The notes under the pieces are model-generated. The model was not told the DNA's origin. It made no database searches and saw only the letters and a program-made list of their open reading frames with translations. The position numbers and the translations under genes are program-made. Positions 34,197 to 44,600 of a stretch of DNA of 64,000 nt are shown one piece after another. The stretch covers positions 1-64,000 of the forward strand of contig JAJBAY010000003.1 in the NCBI GenBank assembly GCA_020532515.1. Reading direction: 5' to 3'. The DNA is from Candidatus Cloacimonadota bacterium (GTDB taxonomy: Bacteria > Cloacimonadota > Cloacimonadia > Cloacimonadales > Cloacimonadaceae). The stretch's first letter is position 1. Every line of letters begins with the position of its first letter.

Positions 34197-35117
34197 TTAG
34201 TTTACCTTAAAGGTCTTGTCGCCTTTTTCCAGATAGCCAATGATCTGTTTGGCGGCAGCGATGCCGGCGTTCACATTGGCTTCTGCGGTCTGAGCTCCCA
34301 TCTTTTTGGGTGTGCAAAAGATGCGATCAGCAAATTGCTCATTGATCTTATCCAGATTGTCCGGAGCCACGTCACTCACATAACGGAAGCCCTTCTTTTC
34401 GGCAAAGGCTTTGAGCAAGCCATCTTCATCAATCACTTCTTTACGGGCGGTATTTACCAGAGTTGCGCCCTCAGGAAGCAAGGAAAGCAGATCCCAATTA
34501 ATGGATTTCTTAGTTTCGGAATTAGCCGGAATGTGCAGAGACACGTAATCACCGGTTTTGAAGATATCTTCAATCTTAGTCAGCGGTTTCACCTTGTCTT
34601 TGGTCATGATGTCAGCGGAGATATAAGGATCATAGGCAAAGATCTCCATACCGATTCCCTGAGCCATTCTGGCGACGAGACGGGCAATGTGTCCATATCC
34701 AAAAAGAACCAGCTTTTTACCGGCCAGTTCTCCCCCGCTCTTACCGTTGAATTTTCCGCGTGTCAGGTAAATCATCATACCGATGGCCAATTCGGCCACA
34801 GCATTTGAATTCTGACCGGGTGTGTTCATTACCACCACGTCATGAACGGTGGCACTTTTGAGATCCACGTTGTCATAACCGGCTCCGGCGCGAACCACTA
34901 TTTTCAGTTTCTTGGCAGCGTTCAGCACCTCTTCGGTTACTTTGTCACTACGTATGATCAGTGCATCCACATCTGCTACTGCTTCGTGAAAGGCACTCGG
35001 GTCGGTATAAGACTCCAAAAACTTGTAGTCATACTTAGCCGCTTCAAATTCGGCTTTGATCTTTGCGGCTGCTTCAGCGGCAAAGGGTTTTTCTGTGGCA
35101 ATAAGGACTTTTGGCAT
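34197..35117 (-). CDS. serA: D-3-phosphoglycerate dehydrogenase, short form with Lys in place of catalytic His
   Basis: A 306-residue NAD-dependent 2-hydroxyacid dehydrogenase, probably oxidising 3-phosphoglycerate in serine synthesis. Seen: VVRAGAGYDNVDLKSATVHD, the GYGHIARLVARMAQG dinucleotide loop, and LVNTARKEVIDEDGLL with catalytic Arg and Glu. The usual TPHIGAQT is TPKKMGAQT, so the catalytic His is Lys. Established knowledge: short PGDHs without regulatory domains (type III) include a Lys form (type IIIK, as described for Entamoeba), so this is likely active. No ACT or ASB domain is present. A serC or serB gene is not adjacent. GGAGG precedes the ATG at 35117. Confidence 0.9.
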   Translation of the reverse strand: MPKVLIATEKPFAAEAAAKIKAEFEAAKYDYKFLESYTDPSAFHEAVADVDALIIRSDKVTEEVLNAAKKLKIVVRAGAGYDNVDLKSATVHDVVVMNTPGQNSNAVAELAIGMMIYLTRGKFNGKSGGELAGKKLVLFGYGHIARLVARMAQGIGMEIFAYDPYISADIMTKDKVKPLTKIEDIFKTGDYVSLHIPANSETKKSINWDLLSLLPEGATLVNTARKEVIDEDGLLKAFAEKKGFRYVSDVAPDNLDKINEQFADRIFCTPKKMGAQTAEANVNAGIAAAKQIIGYLEKGDKTFKVN

Positions 35118-35192
35118 GTTAAGCCTCCATGTTTTATTTTGTATTTCTAATAAATATATTAGCTTTATTGCTTGTAAAGCAAAGCTCAGATT

Positions 35193-36293
35193 CTAATCTC
35201 CCAAAGATATTCCCAGTCCCCGCGCTGTTTTTATCAGAGGGCCTTGGAGGTTTACCAGGTTATAATCTTTGATCGCGTCACTGATCAATACTGCTTCGAT
35301 ATTGGGGTGACGATAGGATACCATATGTCCCCATTTATTCTCTAAAGCCAGTTCAAAGGCTTTTACGCCGAATTGGGCTGCCAAAATGCGATCGAAGGCA
35401 TTGGGGGATCCCCCTCGTTGCAGATGTCCCAAGATGGTTTCGCGAATCTCGAGCGGACAGCCGGCTTCGCTAAGCTCAGCAGATAGTCTCAGCGCGGCTC
35501 CGCCGAGCTTGATTTTCATCGCACCAGGGGTATCGTTCTCGGAATATGACATACCTTTATCGATGGGAAAAGCTCCTTCAGCGATCACGATGTTTGCAAA
35601 GCCACGACCTCTATTGTCCAGTCGTTCGCGTATAGCAGTCATTATTTTATCGATGCTATAAGGTATCTCAGGGATCAGGCACACCTCTGCCCCACCTGCA
35701 ATAGCAGCATGAAGCGCAATCCAGCCCGCGTAGCGTCCCATCACTTCCAGGATCAAAACCCGATGATGGCTGGCGGCCGTAGTAACCAGTTTATCCACAG
35801 CATCTGTCGCTGCATCCACTGCGGTCTGAAAACCGAAGGTAAAATCCGTGTCCGAAAGATCGTTATCGATGGTTTTAGGTATTCCGATTATCGGACAACC
35901 CATCTCAAACAGCTTTTGCGAAATACGCTGCGAGCCATCTCCTCCGATATTGATCACGGCATCTATATTTTGATAACGCAGACGATCTATAAAATCCTGT
36001 CCGCGGTCCACTGTAGTCCAATTTCCTTGGGCATCCTTCACCGGCCAGGCAAAGGGTCCGCCCTTGTTTGTCGTGCCCAGGATGGTGCCACCTCGCACAT
36101 GAATACCGGCTACTTTTTCCGGGGTAAGCTCCATCAAACGCATGGGGTCCCACAGAACGCCATCAAATGCATCTATAGAACCTAATATTTCCCATTCCTG
36201 TTCCTGCGATGCACGTCTGACTATTGCCCTTATCACTGCATTGAGGCCAGGGCAATCGCCTCCACCTGTGGCAATTAAAAGTCTTTTTCTCAT
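35193..36293 (-). CDS. pfkA: 6-phosphofructokinase (PfkA superfamily, hybrid donor-site residues)
   Basis: Phosphorylates fructose 6-phosphate in glycolysis. The 366-residue product has LIATGGGDCPGLNAVIRAIV, the donor motif INIGGDGSQRIS, the catalytic loop PKTIDNDLSDTDFTFGFQTA, and EVMGRYAGWIALHAAI. In this superfamily Gly at the GGDG position favours ATP and Asp favours pyrophosphate, while Lys in PKTIDND is typical of pyrophosphate enzymes. Here Gly and Lys occur together, as in some ATP-using enzymes of the long/PPi-derived lineage, so ATP is likely but not certain. Start ATG at 36293 is eight bases after GGGGG; a GTG at 36302 is too close to it. TTGACA lies at 36351-36346. Confidence 0.93.
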   Translation of the reverse strand: MRKRLLIATGGGDCPGLNAVIRAIVRRASQEQEWEILGSIDAFDGVLWDPMRLMELTPEKVAGIHVRGGTILGTTNKGGPFAWPVKDAQGNWTTVDRGQDFIDRLRYQNIDAVINIGGDGSQRISQKLFEMGCPIIGIPKTIDNDLSDTDFTFGFQTAVDAATDAVDKLVTTAASHHRVLILEVMGRYAGWIALHAAIAGGAEVCLIPEIPYSIDKIMTAIRERLDNRGRGFANIVIAEGAFPIDKGMSYSENDTPGAMKIKLGGAALRLSAELSEAGCPLEIRETILGHLQRGGSPNAFDRILAAQFGVKAFELALENKWGHMVSYRHPNIEAVLISDAIKDYNLVNLQGPLIKTARGLGISLGD

Positions 36294-36345
36294 CAATCTC
36301 ACCCCCTTAGCGGTTAAAAATCAGTTTCCTAAACTCAGGCTATTT

Positions 36346-36351
36346 TGTCAA
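36346..36351 (-). promoter_or_regulatory. -35 hexamer upstream of pfkA
   Basis: TTGACA on the minus strand, about 53 bases before the pfkA ATG. The -10 after 17 bases (GAAACT) is poor, as at several other promoters here. Confidence 0.45.
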
Positions 36352-36436
36352 GCAAATACGCTTTATGCATTTTTTTCTTGATCTTGCCTGATGATCGGAC
36401 TATCATCTGCTCTTTCACTTTGAACTACGGCAAAGT

Positions 36437-37741
36437 TTATAAATCATCTTGGCTAGTACTCTGGCAGGAAAGATTATCAATGATATCCACGCTTTTGTAC
36501 TTTATCCTATGGTAGTCTCTGAAACTCATGAAGGAGGCAGTCGCCAAAAACCCCGCAGCCACGATGAATACAGATTCAATACTGACCAGCCTGAGCAGCG
36601 CAAAGCCTAAGACAGGAGCCATCAGACCTCTTACTCCCGAAAGAGTAACATGCACACTCTGATACATTGCCGCATCCTGGGTTCCGGCAAAGAAGATGGA
36701 GGACATATTCCAAGCCATATTCACTCCTGTCATTGCCACACCAAAAATGCTGTAAGCCAAGAAGACGATAGCTACAGCAATCGCGGATTCTCCCGCCCAG
36801 ATCGAAGAAAGCACAAATAGTAAGGGAAAGACCATCAACAAGGCAAAGCTGAAGCCGATATACTTGAGAGGATGCATTTTGTCGTGCAGCTTGCCTAAAA
36901 CTGGCGAAAGCAAGAGCATACCGATCTGGGACAGAATGCCTTTGGCCATGAAGTTATTGGTATAGCTGAGCTGAAGTTTATCCACCATATAGATAGGGAT
37001 GATCGGTTGCATCATGATAAATCCCATGCCATACAAAGTGAAGCTGCGCTCAAAACAAGCAAAAGGTTTATTCTCTTTGAGCAGAGTACGGGTGCGGAGT
37101 ATGGGATCCAGAAAGACATCCCGCAGCCTGATCTTCGGTTTTCGCAGCCCTATGTCGATTAGAGGCTGATTTATCTTGATCCTGGAAAGCAGGAAACAAC
37201 TGATAAAACCAGCGGCACCTGTGATGGCCAGGATCCAGCGAAAGCTATTCTCACTGTTATCCAAAAGTCTTCCTGCCACATAGGTCAAAGCTATGGAGAC
37301 CCCTACTCCGATGCTGAGCGCGTAGCCAAACACCCATGCTCTGCGCTTATCCCTGATATTCTTCTGATAGATCGTGTTTTGAGCGGGAATGAGCAGCGAG
37401 TTTGCCGAAAACATCATACCCATAATCACCAGATACTCATTCATCGTGGTCAGCCAGATGGCATAGACTAACACCAGACGGCCAAACACACCGGCTAAAA
37501 GAAAGTAGCGGGATTTGTGGCGGGAACGCTCAAACAGTCTTCCCCACCAGATCGACAGGAAGTTTGAAATCGGTGAAATCATGGTCATCAACATGAGTTG
37601 CCAATCTTGGGCAAGCAGAGCCTTGCGGGCTATGATATCCTGCGTTTGTCCCAAGGACTGGATCGCGCCATTGAAGACGGCCGCTACCATGAGCAGGAGC
37701 ACCGTATGGCGTACTGAGGGATTTAATTCCTTAAATTTCAT
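36437..37741 (-). CDS. Major facilitator superfamily transporter
   Basis: A 434-residue inner-membrane protein with about 12 hydrophobic segments in two halves separated by a cytoplasmic loop (SRIKINQPLIDIGLRKPKIR). The first loop has SIWWGRLFERSRHKSRY, a variant of the MFS loop 2-3 motif (G-R-x-x-D/E-R-x-x-R/K). Substrate is unknown. It stands alone: pfkA lies upstream in coordinate terms but is transcribed separately from TTGACA at 36351, while its own TTGACA (37782-37777) overlaps the T-run of the groEL terminator. Membership in drug or sugar efflux groups cannot be decided from sequence alone. Confidence 0.85.
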   Translation of the reverse strand: MKFKELNPSVRHTVLLLMVAAVFNGAIQSLGQTQDIIARKALLAQDWQLMLMTMISPISNFLSIWWGRLFERSRHKSRYFLLAGVFGRLVLVYAIWLTTMNEYLVIMGMMFSANSLLIPAQNTIYQKNIRDKRRAWVFGYALSIGVGVSIALTYVAGRLLDNSENSFRWILAITGAAGFISCFLLSRIKINQPLIDIGLRKPKIRLRDVFLDPILRTRTLLKENKPFACFERSFTLYGMGFIMMQPIIPIYMVDKLQLSYTNNFMAKGILSQIGMLLLSPVLGKLHDKMHPLKYIGFSFALLMVFPLLFVLSSIWAGESAIAVAIVFLAYSIFGVAMTGVNMAWNMSSIFFAGTQDAAMYQSVHVTLSGVRGLMAPVLGFALLRLVSIESVFIVAAGFLATASFMSFRDYHRIKYKSVDIIDNLSCQSTSQDDL

Positions 37742-37776
37742 GTTTATCTGTACATGAATTCCCTGTCACCGTTTTT

Positions 37777-37782
37777 TGTCAA
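37777..37782 (-). promoter_or_regulatory. -35 hexamer upstream of the MFS gene
   Basis: TTGACA on the minus strand, immediately downstream of the groEL terminator hairpin and about 40 bases before the MFS start at 37741. A clear -10 is not visible. Confidence 0.4.
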
Positions 37783-37812
37783 ATGCAAAAAGCCTCCCTT
37801 CGCAGGGAGGCT
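37783..37812 (-). terminator. Rho-independent terminator of groEL
   Basis: AGCCTCCCT (37791-37799) and AGGGAGGCT (37804-37812) form a 9-bp stem with loop TCGC. On the minus strand it is followed by a run of T residues (TTTTTGCATTT). It lies 27 bases after the groEL stop. Confidence 0.85.
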
Positions 37813-37838
37813 TCGCATTTATATTGTATATTTGTTCT

Positions 37839-39570
<1,732 letters not shown>

Positions 39571-39886
39571 GAGCAAATTTAATTTTCTGCTTTGTTTGCT
39601 CAGATTTGCTGGTTTTCACGAGATTTAGTTCGATTTTTGTCTCTCATAGCGGGCAGATGGCTTGGATATGTACGTCATACTGATAAACCCATATACAAAT
39701 TGCCTTACCTAAGCTCAAAACAGCGATCGTCAGCCATTTGCAAATATCAGTGAGCCAATTTGCAGATTTGACCGACTCTTTATAGCAATCGTGTTTTATT
39801 TCATTTGACATTCCTTTGAGTCTTAAAAAACGTGGACTCAAACTGAAATGATCATATATGTTGCATTTTTACTTAAAGGATAAAAG
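39571..39886. other. Divergent intergenic region between groEL and the L,D-transpeptidase gene
   Basis: No gene is visible. For the rightward gene there is TTGACA at 39805-39810 and, over the expected -10 region, an 8-bp inverted repeat TTTGAGTC (39815-39822) and GACTCAAA (39835-39842) with a 12-base spacer, which could be an operator. Two imperfect direct copies of AGCCATTTGCAAAT / AGCCAATTTGCAGAT lie near 39732-39766. AAAGGA precedes the ATG at 39887. Confidence 0.45.
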
Positions 39887-40606
39887 ATGAAAAGCCTAAA
39901 ATTGAGACGTTTACGTAACCGTAAGAGCCATAGAGTTTCCTGCCTGATTCTTTTTTTCGCTGTGATTCTTGTCAGCGGGTTTATTGTTAATTTGAGCCTG
40001 AGACACAAGAAAAAAGCTCCCGAATCACAGCCCACAATAGTGCAGGTGCAGGATAGCACGAACGTGATTGCCCCAAACTCGCCGGTCAAGACTGCTCCAG
40101 CTCTATCAGACAGCGTAGTCCGCAAAGCTCCAGACCCTGCTCGCATCAAGAAAGCACGCATGATCACCAAGGGAGATTATCTGCTGATCGAGAAGAGTCG
40201 TCACCTTTTACATCATTACCGCGATGGGGTGCTTATGACAAGCTACAGTGTGGCCTTGGGCAAAAATCCGAATGACAAGACCAAAGTAGGCGATAACGCC
40301 ACTCCCGAAGGGCACTTTGAGGTGAATTACATCAAGGATTCCAGTGCTTGGGAACATGATTTTGGCGATGGCAAGGGATTGGTTAAAGATGCTTATGGTC
40401 CTTTCTTTATTGCCCTCTACACTGGTGCCAAAGGTTCATTTTCAGGCAAGACCTGGCGGGGAATCGGCATACACGGCACTCACAAACCGTCCTCTATTGG
40501 CAGCAATGAATCCGAAGGCTGTATTCGCCTGCACAACGCTGAACTGCTGGAACTGAAAGCAGCTATCGAGGGCAAAGGCAATGTCCCTGTGGACATCATT
40601 AAATAG
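39887..40606 (+). CDS. L,D-transpeptidase (YkuD family), membrane-anchored
   Basis: A 239-residue periplasmic enzyme that probably forms 3-3 peptidoglycan cross-links or attaches proteins to peptidoglycan. A basic N-terminus and one helix (about 19-37, CLILFFAVILVSGFIVNLSL) anchor it in the inner membrane. A Pro/Ser-rich linker follows. The YkuD domain runs about 95-239: YLLIEKSRHLLHHYRDG, VGDNATPEGHFEVN, GIGIHGTHKPSSIGSNESEG and the catalytic CIRLHN with Cys near residue 212 and the required upstream His in IHGTH. No LysM or other binding domain is present. It is followed by a small membrane-protein gene after 91 bases. Confidence 0.93.
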   Translation: MKSLKLRRLRNRKSHRVSCLILFFAVILVSGFIVNLSLRHKKKAPESQPTIVQVQDSTNVIAPNSPVKTAPALSDSVVRKAPDPARIKKARMITKGDYLLIEKSRHLLHHYRDGVLMTSYSVALGKNPNDKTKVGDNATPEGHFEVNYIKDSSAWEHDFGDGKGLVKDAYGPFFIALYTGAKGSFSGKTWRGIGIHGTHKPSSIGSNESEGCIRLHNAELLELKAAIEGKGNVPVDIIK

Positions 40607-40697
40607 GATATATGAGTTTGAATACCCGCAATTCCCAAAAGATCAAGATGAAAAATCTGGCTGGTGCCTGGTGCACCTAAATATTTAGGGAGAAGAA

Positions 40698-40889
40698 ATG
40701 AATCAGAATGTACTCGCTATAGTGGAATGGATTATCATGGCAGCAGCGCTATACCTGCTCTTCCCTGCATTAGGATGGGGCGGGCTGGTGGGCCTATTTT
40801 TAGCCTTTGTAGGCTTTGAGATGCATCTGATCTGGCACCGTAGAGACAGAGAGACCAAGGCTGCACGCAAGAAGTCAATTGAGAATTGA
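40698..40889 (+). CDS. Small two-helix membrane protein of unknown function
   Basis: 63 residues, with a good ribosome site (GGGAGAAG) before the ATG. Two hydrophobic stretches (VEWIIMAAALYLLFPAL, GWGGLVGLFLAFVGFEM) are followed by a basic tail (WHRRDRETKAARKK), so it probably sits in the inner membrane with its C-terminus in the cytoplasm. I recognise no family. The reading frame lacks an alternative gene on the other strand. It lies between the L,D-transpeptidase and the DsrE gene, all rightward. Confidence 0.65.
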   Translation: MNQNVLAIVEWIIMAAALYLLFPALGWGGLVGLFLAFVGFEMHLIWHRRDRETKAARKKSIEN

Positions 40890-40949
40890 AAATGGATAAT
40901 TCCGGAGGGAATTGACAATAGCTAATGAATTAAGAACAAGGAGTAAATA

Positions 40950-41306
40950 ATGAAAGTGCTTATCGTCTTCAACCGCGAACCCTATGATAATACCGATGTC
41001 ACCTGGAATGGCCTGCGTCTGGCCGAAACCCTCAGAGGAAAAGGCCATGAACTGAGAATATTTCTCATGAACGACTCTGTGGATATGGCCCGTGACGTCT
41101 GCAAACCGCCGGAAGGCTACGATCAGGACCTCTCGCAAATGCTCAAAGACCTCATCGCCAAAGGAGTTTCCGTGAAGGTATGCGGTACTTGCATGGCCCG
41201 TTGCGGTATCTATAAAAACCACCCCTATTTTGAAGGTGCTGCAAAATCCACTATGGCAGAGCTTGCCGATTGGGTGGTGGATAGTGATAAAGTATTGACC
41301 TTTTGA
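40950..41306 (+). CDS. DsrE/DsrF-like sulfurtransferase-family protein
   Basis: A 118-residue cytoplasmic protein with the DsrE fold: VLIVFNREPYDNTDVTWNGL at the N-terminus, IFLMNDSVDMA in the second strand and KVCGTCMARCGI, three Cys at the site where DsrE and TusD carry the active Cys. Family members relay sulfur as persulfide or bind small thiol partners. No dsr, tus or rhodanese gene is adjacent, so the partner is unknown. AAGGAG lies eight bases before the ATG. The family is broad; sulfur transfer is an inference, but the Cys cluster supports it. Confidence 0.87.
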   Translation: MKVLIVFNREPYDNTDVTWNGLRLAETLRGKGHELRIFLMNDSVDMARDVCKPPEGYDQDLSQMLKDLIAKGVSVKVCGTCMARCGIYKNHPYFEGAAKSTMAELADWVVDSDKVLTF

Positions 41307-41350
41307 AGCATGTTTCTTGCTCCAGCCTTGAACTCGTCTTTAATTCAGGA

Positions 41351-41392
41351 TCGACTCGAGATGACTTGGGATTTCGAGTCATCTCGAGTCGA
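41351..41392. repeat. Palindrome, dispersed repeat family B, copy 3
   Basis: Perfect 16-base arms, TCGACTCGAGATGACT (41351-41366) and its complement (41377-41392), with a ten-base loop. Shares the GACTCGA core with the copies at 12059 and 25094, and GACTCGAGATGACT also matches the left arm of the 25094 copy exactly. Confidence 0.85.
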
Positions 41393-41500
41393 AGGCGTAT
41401 TGGAATCAACTTGAACCCAAGAGGACTGTTCGAGAGCATAGATAAGATAGCAAGGTTTTCGTATTATTATGACAATGTTGAATGCTTACAAGCTTTTCCC

Positions 41501-41529
41501 TTGACACCTTGCTCCCATTCTCCAGTTTA
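41501..41529 (+). promoter_or_regulatory. Probable promoter of the FHA-ABC operon
   Basis: TTGACA (41501-41506), a 17-base spacer, then AGTTTA (41524-41529) as a weak -10. It is the only good -35 match between the palindrome and the operon start at 41614. Confidence 0.5.
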
Positions 41530-41613
41530 GTAAAAAAGTTTCAATGCCATGTTTGAGAGAGTTTTATCGATGTATTCTGCTAATAATGTCACTGGCCTCT
41601 TTGGAGAAACTCA

Positions 41614-44600
41614 ATGCTAAGAACACCCACGTATATGCGTGAGAATCAGGAGCGCCTAAAAAAGACCATAGATATGGTCACGCGGCTTTATGTCTATAAC
41701 CTCAAAGGTGATGATATCACTGCCAGTGAGACGGACATCCTGTATTCACTTCTTACCAATCTTTTTGCGCAAGTCGATGTCTCCTGGGAATCTTATGTAA
41801 AGCAGATCATGGAAAGCGAATATGATATCGAGGAAGTCCTGAGATTTCTGGATCGACATCTCTCGCTATTTGATAAAATCCGGCTCCTCCAATCTCTGGT
41901 GATCATGGCGCGCACCGAAGCAGATTTTGACATCTCAGAGCTCACGGAAATCATGCATTTCAGCAAGCAGCTCAATATATCTTCTGAAGTCTTTTTGCCG
42001 TTGATAGACCATCTTGAGCATCATCGCTCCGGACTGGTAAGCATTCCCTGCCGTCATCATCTGAGTCACCTCAAACATTCCGTATTTTCGGATTATGTGG
42101 TCTTTGGCTCGGGCACTGGCACAGATATAGCGTTCCGTAGTGAGCGGCTAAGCTCTTATGAATGCGCGATCTTTGCCATCGATAAATACTTTTTCGTGAG
42201 CATCCCCTCCAGTTCCTCAGCACTGATCTCTTCCCAGGTGCCGGAACGTAATTCCATCATTTTGCTTTCGGATGATGCCGTGCTCTCTTTGGGTGGGAGA
42301 AACTATTCTCATAGTTGCCTGGAAAATCTGTATGCGCTGCGTGATGAAAGTGATGTAATAGCCTTTCGTAAGAGTAGCTATGACTTTACCGTGTACAAGG
42401 AACGCAATAGCTTCAGTATTTTGGTGGGTAGCGGAGTGGTGTCTTTGAATGGCCGGGAGATCCCTCATAACCGCCGTCATGAAGTGTTTTTTGATGACAC
42501 TATGCAGATCAAAGGCTACGCACCTTTCCATCTGGTGATGGTAATCGAAAACCGGGGCAGCATCGGGGTGGATGATTACGTCCCTAAAAGGCTGTACATC
42601 TATCTGGAAAAGGGCTATTTTTCCATCAGTCGTGAGGATAGCGAAAACAGCATTGCCTTGATCGAGCTCAGGGGGCAGACCTATCATGTGCTTCCGCCCA
42701 AAAAGGGCTACAGCATATACGTAAATCGTAAGGTGGTAAAGGAAGCCACACCCATTGCCTTGAATTCGGATATTCTCACCATCGAAAAACGCAATTACCG
42801 GATCAATAATTTCTTTGACCTCATCGAGACTCCCTTTGAGATGCAAAAGCTTTCTGTGGTGGATATCAAACACTTCTTCAGGGATGGCAAGCTCGCCCTG
42901 GATTCTGTCTCTTTTGAAGTGGAAAAAGGTCAGCTCGTGGCGATCCTGGGACAAAGCGGCTGCGGAAAATCCACCCTCACCAATGTGCTCGCCACCGAAA
43001 TTACACCCACCTATGGACAGATCCTGATCGACGGCAAACCCATCCATTCGAACCTCAATTACTACCTGGAATACCTGGCCTATGTGCCACAGCAGGACAT
43101 GCTTTACCCCAATCTCAGCGTATATGAAAACCTGTATTTCCGTCTGCGCCTCAGAATGCCCAAATTGCAGAAATCTGTGATCGAACAGAAGGTAAATAAC
43201 ATCCTTTTTCATGTGAAGCTGAACCACCACCACGATACCATAGTGGGAGAAAGCAGTGCCAAAAACCTCTCCGGCGGAGAACGCAAACGTCTGAATATCG
43301 CGCTGGAACTGCTCTTTGAGCCTACCATCATCATCTGCGACGAACCCACCAGCGGTCTATCCTTTAATGACGCAGAGCAGATCATCGGCATTTTGTCCAA
43401 GCTCTGCGAACAGGGCAAGATCGTGATCATCACCATCCATCAGCCCAATAGCAGCATCTATCGCAAGTTTGACCGGGTAATGATGATGGATATGGGAGGC
43501 AGAGTAGCATTTTATGGCACACCCAATGAGAGCTTTGCCTATTTTGATGAAGAACTGCAATTGCTGAGCAATAATAAGACCGAGATAGAGACCAAACGGC
43601 ACCTAAAGACTTCGGATTACTTTTACGATGTCATCACCTATCCAGAATATGACGCTCAGGGCCAACCGGTGTACGAACAATTGCAAAAACAGGTGCAGGC
43701 CAAACGCATGTTTACCCCGGAATACTGGAGGGATAAATTCAAGCGGAAGATGCTGTTTGAGATGATTCAAAGCGATGCTTTCGAAACCAGCGTTGCCATC
43801 CCCAGTTCAAAGCGCAGACGCAAACCCATGGGGCTCAAAAGCTATGTCTTAAGCCTTCTGACCTTCATCTCGCGTAGCTTCAAAATGAAGTTCCGCGGCC
43901 GCACGAATCAGATTATCACCTTTATCGAAGCACCCCTGCTGGCACTGATCATCGCCTTTATCTTGCGGCACACCACCAGCGCCAGCTATTCTTATCATGA
44001 CAATAACAATATCTTTATTTATATCTTCGTCTCCCTCATCGCCTTTATTTTTTTGGGGATGTCAAATAGCATCGAAGAGATCCTCGGCGAACGCAGGATC
44101 GTGCTCAGAGAGCGCCTCATGAATCTGAAGATGAGCAGCTACCTGCTCTCAAAGATCATCACGCTCTGCTTTTTCGGATTTGTCCAAGCCGTACTTTATC
44201 AGGCTATTGCAGCATTGATATTGGGCGTCAAGGGTCTGGGCCTCAGCAGCATCCTCTATTTCTTTTTGGCTTCCATGGTGGGCAATTCCATCGGGCTCTT
44301 GTGTTCTGCCTTCATCAAAGAAAACCGCGTGATCATCAATCTGCTACCCTTGATTTTGATCCCGCAAATTATCTTTGGTGGTGCAGTAATAGAATTTGAA
44401 CGTATGAACCGCAATCTCACACTATGGCAGAGGCATCCAATTCCGGAAGTGGTGCAGGCTATCCCCTCGCGTTGGCTCTTTGAGGGACTCACCACAGCTT
44501 ATGCCAAAAACACCAAGTTTCACCGTGCTCTGCGCAAAATAGAAAAAAAGGAATTGACATATTTACAGGATTACAGGAATGCTGCAATCACTAGTAAGGA

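Larger units (their letters stand above)
41307..41613. other. Intergenic region upstream of the FHA-ABC operon
   Basis: No gene is visible in these 307 bases. The family B palindrome occupies 41351-41392 and may end DsrE transcription. TTGACA at 41501-41506 with AGTTTA 17 bases later is a likely promoter for the large operon, leaving an untranslated leader of about 75 bases. GGAG lies seven bases before the ATG at 41614. Confidence 0.5.

Noticed and set aside
40912-40917. TTGACA just before the DsrE gene as a promoter.
   Set aside because: Its -10 would fall on the ribosome site and the start codon is only about 30 bases away, so it leaves no room for a normal leader; the gene may be transcribed from upstream.
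42217-43233. A 338-codon leftward frame opposite the FHA-ABC gene.
   Set aside because: Shadow of a strongly supported coding region with clear ABC motifs; no ribosome site or family match.
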